DNA from: Methanobacterium sp.
GTDB lineage: Archaea > Methanobacteriota > Methanobacteria > Methanobacteriales > Methanobacteriaceae
Direction of reading: 5' to 3'
Assembly (NCBI GenBank): GCA_009712615.1
Contig: WASR01000062.1
Location: forward strand, 1-5,828
DNA: 5,828 nt
Positions 1 through 4,660 of this stretch are shown here, piece after piece. Both the position numbers and the translations under genes were made by a program. A model generated the notes under the pieces. That model saw only the letters and a list, made by a program, of their open reading frames with translations, had not been told where the DNA came from and did not search any database. Position 1 is the stretch's first letter, and each line of letters opens with the position of its first letter.

Positions 1-25
1 ATTTTAAGGGTTTTAATAATTTTTT

Positions 26-30
26 GGAGG
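26..30 (+). promoter_or_regulatory. Ribosome binding site deciding a TTG start
   Basis: GGAGG lies 7 nt before a TTG codon at 38. The only other sensible in-frame start, ATG at 71, has no Shine-Dalgarno sequence before it and would remove the charged N-terminal part of the signal peptide. An ATG at 42 is in another frame. The site therefore supports the TTG. The 37 nt before the gene are too few to show its promoter. Confidence 0.75.
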
Positions 31-37
31 GAAATTT

Positions 38-1816
38 TTGAATGTAAATTTAGACAGAAAATATAAATTTATGATTCCAATTTTGATGGTCTGTCTGTCA
101 TGTGCATTTGCAATGGGACTCAACACTGCTTCAGCAGCAAATCCTAATCAGATGTATGTCAGTAACACAGGGAGTGACTCCTGGAGTGGCTATTCTCCTG
201 TGTGGAATGGTACTGACGGACCCAAACAAACCATAAAAAATGCTACAAATGCCGTTAATAATGGTGGAACTATTCATATTTCTGATGGTGTCTACAACGA
301 AAATAACATTGCAGTCTTCAGTAAAGATGTGAACTACATCGGTCAAAGTAAGACAAAAACAATTGTTAATGGAAACAAGATTTCCAGAATATTTTCAGTT
401 GGGGCCCAGGGAGTAACATACAACTACTTCTTTGCCAATATGTCCTTCATAAATGGAAATTCCACTGCAGGAGGGGCATTATGGAACTACGGTGCTACAA
501 CCATTGACAACTGTATATTTAAAAATAACATGGCCCAGTACAGTGGTGGAGCCATATACAGTCAAGGAACAGGTAGTGCTCCTGCATCTTTAACCATAAC
601 CAACACCAGTTTTATTAACAACACATGTAATATGGGAGGAGCCATATTAAATGCTTTAAGCACAGTAAGTGTTTCTAACAGTGAATTTGTAAACAACACA
701 GGAACAACCAGTGTGCTCTACAACAACTATGGTACCATATCCTACTTCCAATTCAACAGGATGATTGGTACAGGTACCCTGATCCACAGTGATAGTGGTG
801 GAGATCTAAGTTTAAATTGGTGGGGATCCAACAATGACCCATCATCAATGGCTGTAGGCGTTACAGTTGTTCCATGGTTGGTTTTATCTGTATTTGCTAA
901 CCCAACATCAATTACACAAGGCGCCACATCAACGATAACAGCAGACCTGCTCCATGATAGTGGAATTTTAACAGACCCAAACAATCCAGATCTCTACTAC
1001 CATGACCCAGTATACGGCCATGTTATGGATGGAATTCTGGTGCTGTTCAGCTCTACTCTTGGAACAGTTAACCCAGTCACAACCACACTTTTAAACGGTG
1101 CTGCCACAACAACCTTTACAGGTAACACAGTGGGAACAGGCACAATAAATGCCACAATTGATGCACAAACCGTATCTAAAAACGTTTCAATCACACAAAA
1201 AAGCCCACCTGTTTTAACAGGAACAGATCCTGTAAACAATTCAGTTAATATACCTTTAAACAAAATTGTGAAATTCACATTCAACAAGAATATTAAACTT
1301 GCAGCCAATCCCTGGATTGAATTTAAAACATCCAAAGGAACCATTGTAAATTTCACAAGTTCAGTCAGTGGAAACATTCTAAGCCTCACACCTAACTCAC
1401 TACTTCTAAGTGGAACAAAATACTCAGTAATAATTCATTCTGGCAGTGTAATGGACATGTCAAACACAGGAACTACCACACCAATCAGCATAGTATTCAC
1501 AACAGACACAGCTCCAACTGTAACCAGTGTCAGCCCTGCAAACAATGGTGTGAATATCCCTACCAATAAAGTCATTAAGTACACATTTGACAAATCCATA
1601 AAACTAGCAACAAACCCATGGATAGAATTTAAAACAACTTCAGGAACTTCTATTAATTTTATAGCATCAGTGACAGGAAATGTGTTGAACATCACTCCAA
1701 GCAGTTTACTCAAAAACAAAACCAAATACACCATTATATTACACACAAACAGCGTTGAAAGTCTTGGAGGAGCAGGATTAGCAAACCCATATCAAAACTA
1801 CTTCACAACAGCCTAA
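38..1816 (+). CDS. Adhesin-like protein: beta-helix plus three Ig-like domains
   Basis: This 592-residue secreted protein is probably a surface adhesin; its ligand is unknown. An N-terminal signal peptide (residues 1-33, ending ASA) is followed by the YVSNTGSD...GPKQTI...GGTIHISDGVY segment (about 40-86) that opens many Methanobacteriales adhesin-like proteins. A right-handed parallel beta-helix follows (about 90-250), with recurring GGA(I/L) at 145, 170 and 200 and F-x-N-N turns (IFKNN, SFINN, EFVNN). The NWWGSNNDP signature closes the helix at 260-268. An invasin-like Ig domain spans about 282-386. Two SbsA-type Ig (Big_5) repeats at 390-490 and 492-592 end at the stop codon. No transmembrane anchor, sorting motif or pseudomurein-binding repeat is visible, which is unusual for a surface adhesin. 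The start is TTG, supported by GGAGG 7 nt upstream. Family assignment is from motifs and is good; the adhesive role is inferred from family naming. Confidence 0.88.
   Translation: MNVNLDRKYKFMIPILMVCLSCAFAMGLNTASAANPNQMYVSNTGSDSWSGYSPVWNGTDGPKQTIKNATNAVNNGGTIHISDGVYNENNIAVFSKDVNYIGQSKTKTIVNGNKISRIFSVGAQGVTYNYFFANMSFINGNSTAGGALWNYGATTIDNCIFKNNMAQYSGGAIYSQGTGSAPASLTITNTSFINNTCNMGGAILNALSTVSVSNSEFVNNTGTTSVLYNNYGTISYFQFNRMIGTGTLIHSDSGGDLSLNWWGSNNDPSSMAVGVTVVPWLVLSVFANPTSITQGATSTITADLLHDSGILTDPNNPDLYYHDPVYGHVMDGILVLFSSTLGTVNPVTTTLLNGAATTTFTGNTVGTGTINATIDAQTVSKNVSITQKSPPVLTGTDPVNNSVNIPLNKIVKFTFNKNIKLAANPWIEFKTSKGTIVNFTSSVSGNILSLTPNSLLLSGTKYSVIIHSGSVMDMSNTGTTTPISIVFTTDTAPTVTSVSPANNGVNIPTNKVIKYTFDKSIKLATNPWIEFKTTSGTSINFIASVTGNVLNITPSSLLKNKTKYTIILHTNSVESLGGAGLANPYQNYFTTA
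1205..1813 (+). repeat. Tandem pair of Big_5 (SbsA-type Ig) domain repeats
   Basis: Two 101-residue units (nt 1205-1507 and 1511-1813) lie back to back at the end of the adhesin-like gene. Ungapped alignment by eye gives about 53 identical residues of 101. The best conserved block is NPWIEFKT, with NVNIP/GVNIP at the front and TKYS/TKYT plus FTT at the end. At the DNA level the similarity is strongest around the shared GAATTTAAAACA/GAATTTAAAACAA stretch. This fits an internal domain duplication that has since diverged. Confidence 0.8.
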
Positions 1817-1831
1817 ACTAATTTGTTTTAT

Positions 1832-1865
1832 GGGAAAAATATTTTCCCTTTATTTTTAATTTTAA
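1832..1865 (+). terminator. Hairpin plus T-rich terminator after the adhesin gene
   Basis: GGGAAAA (1832-1838) and TTTTCCC (1842-1848) form a perfect 7-bp stem with a 3-nt loop, followed by a T-rich run to about 1865. It starts 16 nt after the stop codon of the adhesin-like gene. The stem is short but is the only GC-capped hairpin in the spacer. Oligo-T tracts alone can terminate archaeal transcription, so termination here is likely. Confidence 0.65.
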
Positions 1866-2048
1866 ATTGATTTACTTTCCAAATCTTTCATCTCAACCAA
1901 AAAGAGTTCAAGTACCCAAAATAGCCATATTTTAAAAATAAAGTTAAATATAATTCAGATTATTATATAAAGTTCTGAAAAATGTTACAATATATTATTT
2001 AATGATTCTTGGGCTTTAAATAACAATTAAATAGTAGTGGGTACATAA

Positions 2049-2060
2049 TATAAATATAAA
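2049..2060 (+). promoter_or_regulatory. TATA box of the cysteine peptidase gene, leaderless spacing
   Basis: TATAAATATAAA is centred about 25 nt before the ATG at 2079. Archaeal transcription normally starts roughly 22-27 nt downstream of the TATA-box centre, so the message would begin at or just before the start codon. No Shine-Dalgarno sequence is present before the ATG, which agrees with a leaderless transcript. A second TATA-like site (TTATATAA, 1963-1970) would give a leader of about 85 nt with no ribosome site and is less likely. The rest of the 262-nt spacer (1817-2078) is AT-rich with no gene visible. Confidence 0.5.
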
Positions 2061-2078
2061 CTATACCGGTTAATCAAA

Positions 2079-4016
2079 ATGGATACTCAACGAAAACAGT
2101 TAACTGTACTCATGGTCTTATGTGGACTTTTTTTATCTTTATTAATCTGCGGAGGAGTTTCTGCATCGAATAGTACTAGTGTTAACAATATAAGTGGAGC
2201 TAGTACTTCTAAAACCACTAATTATCAGGTTAATACCCAGACAGTGGTTACAAAATCAAAAATTACCGCTAAAAATGCATCTGTAAACAGTAGCACAGGA
2301 ATTCCATACTACTACGATCTTAGAAAACTTGGAAAACTTACTCCTGTTAAGAATCAAGGATTTAGTAATGTTTGTTGGGCATTTGCTGTTACTGGTTCGT
2401 TGGAATCCAACATGCTTCCCTACGAAAGTTGGAACTTATCTGAAAATAATATGAAGAACCTTCTAAGCAGAGGATACAAATACGGTTTTGATAGAGGATA
2501 TGATGATGCAGGTTGCTGGGAAGAAGCTTTAGCATACCTAAATAGCTACATAGGCCCTGTAACTGGAGCTCAAGATCCTTTCCATGAGTTTAGTGGAAGC
2601 TCACCAACCAACCTCAAACCTGTCCTACATGTTCAAAACACCATCCAACTCCAATCAAGAACCATTAATGGTGTGATGAACAACACCGCCATTAAACAAG
2701 CCATCATGAAGTACGGTGCCATATACAGTTTAATGACATTTCAGGATTATTACTACAATCCAAATACCTATGGCTACTACTACAAAGGAAATGGAGAGTA
2801 CAACCATGCCATATGTATTGTTGGATGGGATGATAATTACAGCAAAACAAATTTTGCGGGAAATCCTCCTGGAAATGGTGCGTTCATAATTAGAAACAGT
2901 TGGGGAGCAGATTGGGGTGATCAGGGTTATTTTTATGTTAGTTATTATGATACAAATCTTGCAAACACCGATGACAACATAGTTTTCTTGACAGGAGAAT
3001 CAGTTAAAAACTACGACAACATCTACCAGTACGATCCATTCGGAGATGTTGGAAATTATGGCTATGATAGCGATGTAGGCTGGTTTTCAAATGTTTTCAA
3101 ATCGAACGGAAGGGAGCTTCTCAAAGCCGCCAGTTTCTATGTTACCCAGCCCAACTCATACTACAAAATATATGTTTACCTCAACCCAGTTGGTAACAAT
3201 CCAAGATCAGGGATACTGGCATCTGTACAGCAGGGCATTATATCAACTGCAGGATACAAAACCATAGTTTTAAACAACTTCGTTAACTTGTTTAAAAATC
3301 AAAGGTTCAGCATCGTTGTTAAACTTGTGAGTCCAAATGATTACTTACCAATAACCATAGAATATCCTCTCATTGACTACAGTAGTAAGGCAAGGGCCAG
3401 TCCAGGTCAGAGTTTCATAAGTGCCGACGGCAAATCATGGGAAGATATGACCAGCGTAATAGACAATGCAAATGTTTGTCTGAAGGCATTTACAAGCAAT
3501 CTCGGTGCAGATCTTGCAATCACTGTTAAGGCCAGTAGTAACAGGCCAATAATTAATTCAATTGTTTATTACTACGTGAAGGTCACAAATTTAGGTCCAC
3601 AAGAATCATTCAACGTGGTTATAAACAGCCTGTTTTCAACCAAACTGGATTTATTATCCTACACAAAAAGTTTGGGTACTTACAACGAGACAAGTAACAT
3701 ATGGAGCATATTAAGTCTTCCAAGCGGATCTGTTGCCTGCATGGTACTGAAGTTCACAGTAACAGAAAGTGGAGATATAGTCAATAATTTCATTGTAAGT
3801 TCAGCTACCTATGATTACAATTTAAGTAACAACGCATTTACTTCATCCATATTTACAGGTACAGATCAACGTGGCAATACGAGTAATAATGATGTTAAAT
3901 CATCAGAATCTACTTTATCCAACTCCATACCCATGAAGGATACTGGATTTCCACTATTACCCATGGTTGTTGGGATTTTAATGGTAGCCTTTGGATATGC
4001 ATTCACTAGAAAATGA
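2079..4016 (+). CDS. Secreted, anchored papain-family (C1A) cysteine peptidase
   Basis: This 645-residue exported protease is probably displayed on the cell surface. A signal peptide (1-29, ending VSA) leads into a Ser/Thr/Asn-rich stretch (30-75) rather than a recognisable inhibitory prodomain. The peptidase domain (about 76-300) has YYDLR...VKNQG, with oxyanion Gln93, nucleophile Cys99 in VCWAF, His243 in NHAICIVGWDD and Asn273 in RNSWG; the Gln-Cys spacing of 6 matches papain. The first cysteine of the usual CGSCW motif is absent. A lectin-like domain of the kind that follows many prokaryotic C1 peptidases spans about 310-473. A DUF11-like beta-sandwich (about 476-592) follows, then a Ser/Asn linker. 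The C-terminus has MKDTGFP (619-625), a hydrophobic span and Arg-Lys, like the cell-surface sorting tails of Methanobacteriales adhesins. Substrates are unknown; surface or foreign proteins are a guess. Similar proteins are named adhesin-like protein with cysteine protease domain. Confidence 0.9.
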   Translation: MDTQRKQLTVLMVLCGLFLSLLICGGVSASNSTSVNNISGASTSKTTNYQVNTQTVVTKSKITAKNASVNSSTGIPYYYDLRKLGKLTPVKNQGFSNVCWAFAVTGSLESNMLPYESWNLSENNMKNLLSRGYKYGFDRGYDDAGCWEEALAYLNSYIGPVTGAQDPFHEFSGSSPTNLKPVLHVQNTIQLQSRTINGVMNNTAIKQAIMKYGAIYSLMTFQDYYYNPNTYGYYYKGNGEYNHAICIVGWDDNYSKTNFAGNPPGNGAFIIRNSWGADWGDQGYFYVSYYDTNLANTDDNIVFLTGESVKNYDNIYQYDPFGDVGNYGYDSDVGWFSNVFKSNGRELLKAASFYVTQPNSYYKIYVYLNPVGNNPRSGILASVQQGIISTAGYKTIVLNNFVNLFKNQRFSIVVKLVSPNDYLPITIEYPLIDYSSKARASPGQSFISADGKSWEDMTSVIDNANVCLKAFTSNLGADLAITVKASSNRPIINSIVYYYVKVTNLGPQESFNVVINSLFSTKLDLLSYTKSLGTYNETSNIWSILSLPSGSVACMVLKFTVTESGDIVNNFIVSSATYDYNLSNNAFTSSIFTGTDQRGNTSNNDVKSSESTLSNSIPMKDTGFPLLPMVVGILMVAFGYAFTRK

Positions 4017-4029
4017 GGCACATTAAACT

Positions 4030-4080
4030 TTAAATTTTATTAAATAATGATAATTTTTTTCATAAAATTTCATTAACTTT
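4030..4080 (+). terminator. Probable oligo-T terminator after the peptidase gene
   Basis: A T7 tract (4054-4060) and further T-rich runs follow the stop codon within about 65 nt. AAATTTTAT (4032-4040) and ATAAAATTT (4062-4070) are perfect inverted repeats, but the stem is all A/T with a 21-nt loop, so it would be weak. The oligo-T tracts are the better evidence. The spacer that begins here (4017-4278) holds no gene. It contains this site, the palindrome TTTATCGATAAA (4092-4103) and the duplicated promoter-like segment further on. Confidence 0.4.
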
Positions 4081-4140
4081 TCCTTAAATTCTTTATCGAT
4101 AAAAAAAAACAATGAAATAAATAATGTGCTTAATCAACTC

Positions 4141-4260
4141 ACCATTTAATATTAAATTATGAGAATTACCGGTTGTATAATACTATTTTTGTAGTATATT
4201 AATAAATTTCTAACATAACAACCAGTTAATTTAAATTGTATGAGAATAATATACTATTTT
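4141..4260 (+). repeat. Imperfect direct duplication upstream of the lipoprotein gene
   Basis: Copy 1 (4141-4189) and copy 2 (4221-4260) share, in the same order, ACCA(T/G)TTAAT, TTAAATT, ATGAGAAT and ATACTATTTT. Copy 1 carries extra bases, including TACCGGTTG, between the last two blocks. Each copy holds an AT-rich TATA-like stretch. The one in copy 2 (about 4226-4237) would place transcription start near 4257, giving a leader of roughly 20 nt with the Shine-Dalgarno sequence inside it. Copy 1 also contains ATACTA/TAGTAT inverted repeats (4180-4197). Tandem promoters or repeated regulator sites are the likely meaning. Confidence 0.6.
4226..4237 (+). promoter_or_regulatory. Candidate TATA box for lipoprotein and metallopeptidase genes
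   Basis: TTAATTTAAATT lies about 47 nt before the ATG at 4279. A start about 25 nt downstream would fall near 4257, leaving a short leader that contains GAGGTG. It sits in the second copy of the duplicated segment; the equivalent stretch in the first copy (about 4146-4158) could be an upstream alternative promoter. The match to the archaeal consensus is only fair in this AT-rich spacer. Confidence 0.35.
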
Positions 4261-4267
4261 CAAGATA

Positions 4268-4273
4268 GAGGTG
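4268..4273 (+). promoter_or_regulatory. Ribosome binding site fixing the lipoprotein start at 4279
   Basis: GAGGTG is complementary to the 3' end of archaeal 16S rRNA and lies 5 nt before the ATG at 4279. The open frame extends upstream to an ATG at 4240, but that codon has no ribosome site, would add 13 residues in front of a complete signal peptide, and lies inside the duplicated promoter-like segment. Confidence 0.85.
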
Positions 4274-4278
4274 TTAAT

Positions 4279-4623
4279 ATGAAACAAAAATTAACTATAA
4301 TTCCATTTTTGGTAATAGTGCTAGTATTAGGAGGAGTTCTTATTTCAGGTTGTATAGGTAACAATGATACCAACAACACAACTTTGAATAATACAACATA
4401 CAGTGCTCCTGCCAATGCAACAGCAACTGCCAACACAACAACAACCAGTGCTTCATCTTCTAAATCTACTTCTTCTAACACTAAACAAAATACTTCCAGT
4501 GGAAGCAGCGGTAGTACAAATAATGGTGGCAGTAATGGTGGCACCAGCGGAGACAACGGTGGTTTAACTGGCAAAAACTATAATTCAAATCCAAACGATC
4601 CAAATGGAAATCCAACAGGATAA
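4279..4623 (+). CDS. Small Ser/Thr/Asn/Gly-rich lipoprotein, function unknown
   Basis: This 114-residue protein has a lipoprotein signal: Lys2 and Lys4, a hydrophobic core (about 5-21), then the lipobox LISGC with Cys25 as the predicted lipidated residue. The rest (26-114) is low-complexity: Asn/Thr-rich with many N-x-S/T sequons (26-65), Ser/Thr-rich (57-80), Gly/Asn/Ser-rich (77-98), and an Asn/Pro-rich end (NPNDPNGNPTG). No folded domain is recognisable. It would be a flexible, probably glycosylated chain tethered to the outer face of the membrane, reaching towards the pseudomurein layer. The metallopeptidase gene starts 37 nt after its stop, so the two are probably co-transcribed and may act together. 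No function can be assigned from sequence; a wall spacer or partner of the next protein is a guess. Confidence 0.8.
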   Translation: MKQKLTIIPFLVIVLVLGGVLISGCIGNNDTNNTTLNNTTYSAPANATATANTTTTSASSSKSTSSNTKQNTSSGSSGSTNNGGSNGGTSGDNGGLTGKNYNSNPNDPNGNPTG

Positions 4624-4637
4624 AACTAATTAAAATA

Positions 4638-4645
4638 TTTTTTTT
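4638..4645 (+). terminator. T8 tract between lipoprotein and metallopeptidase genes
   Basis: Eight consecutive T residues lie in the 37-nt gap and run straight into the Shine-Dalgarno sequence of the next gene. Archaeal RNA polymerase can terminate on oligo-T without a hairpin, so partial termination here could lower expression of the downstream gene. No promoter is evident in the gap, which argues that read-through occurs. Confidence 0.3.
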
Positions 4646-4653
4646 GAGGTGAT
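4646..4653 (+). promoter_or_regulatory. Strong ribosome binding site of the metallopeptidase gene
   Basis: GAGGTGAT is an 8-nt match to the complement of the 16S rRNA 3' end (the anti-Shine-Dalgarno region around GGAUCACCUCC) and lies 7 nt before the ATG at 4661. It settles the start codon, which is followed directly by a signal peptide. Confidence 0.88.
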
Positions 4654-4660
4654 TTAATTA

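Noticed and set aside
390..760. Repeated GGA(I/L) and F-x-N-N codon patterns as a DNA-level repeat array
   Set aside because: The similarity is at the protein level with irregular spacing (25-30 residues), as expected of beta-helix coils; it is not a CRISPR or tandem DNA repeat.
131..1746. Several minus-strand open frames opposite the adhesin-like gene
   Set aside because: They have no ribosome sites, no family-like motifs, and lie antisense to a convincing gene whose codon choice explains them.
1911..2044. Inverted repeat GTACCCA/TGGGTAC in the first spacer
   Set aside because: Only 7 bp, separated by about 119 bp, with no extension; this can arise by chance in a spacer of this size.
4092..4103. 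Perfect palindrome TTTATCGATAAA in the second spacer
   Set aside because: A 12-bp palindrome in AT-rich DNA, far from the candidate promoter and unpaired with any similar site; not enough to call an operator.
4018..4129. Inverted repeat GCACATTA/TAATGTGC flanking the first part of the second spacer
   Set aside because: Perfect over 8 bp but with a 96-nt loop and no further pairing; chance is a sufficient explanation and no mobile-element features accompany it.
4240..4278. Upstream ATG extending the lipoprotein by 13 residues
   Set aside because: It has no ribosome site and lies in the duplicated promoter-like segment. The ATG at 4279 has GAGGTG 5 nt upstream and gives a clean lipoprotein signal peptide.
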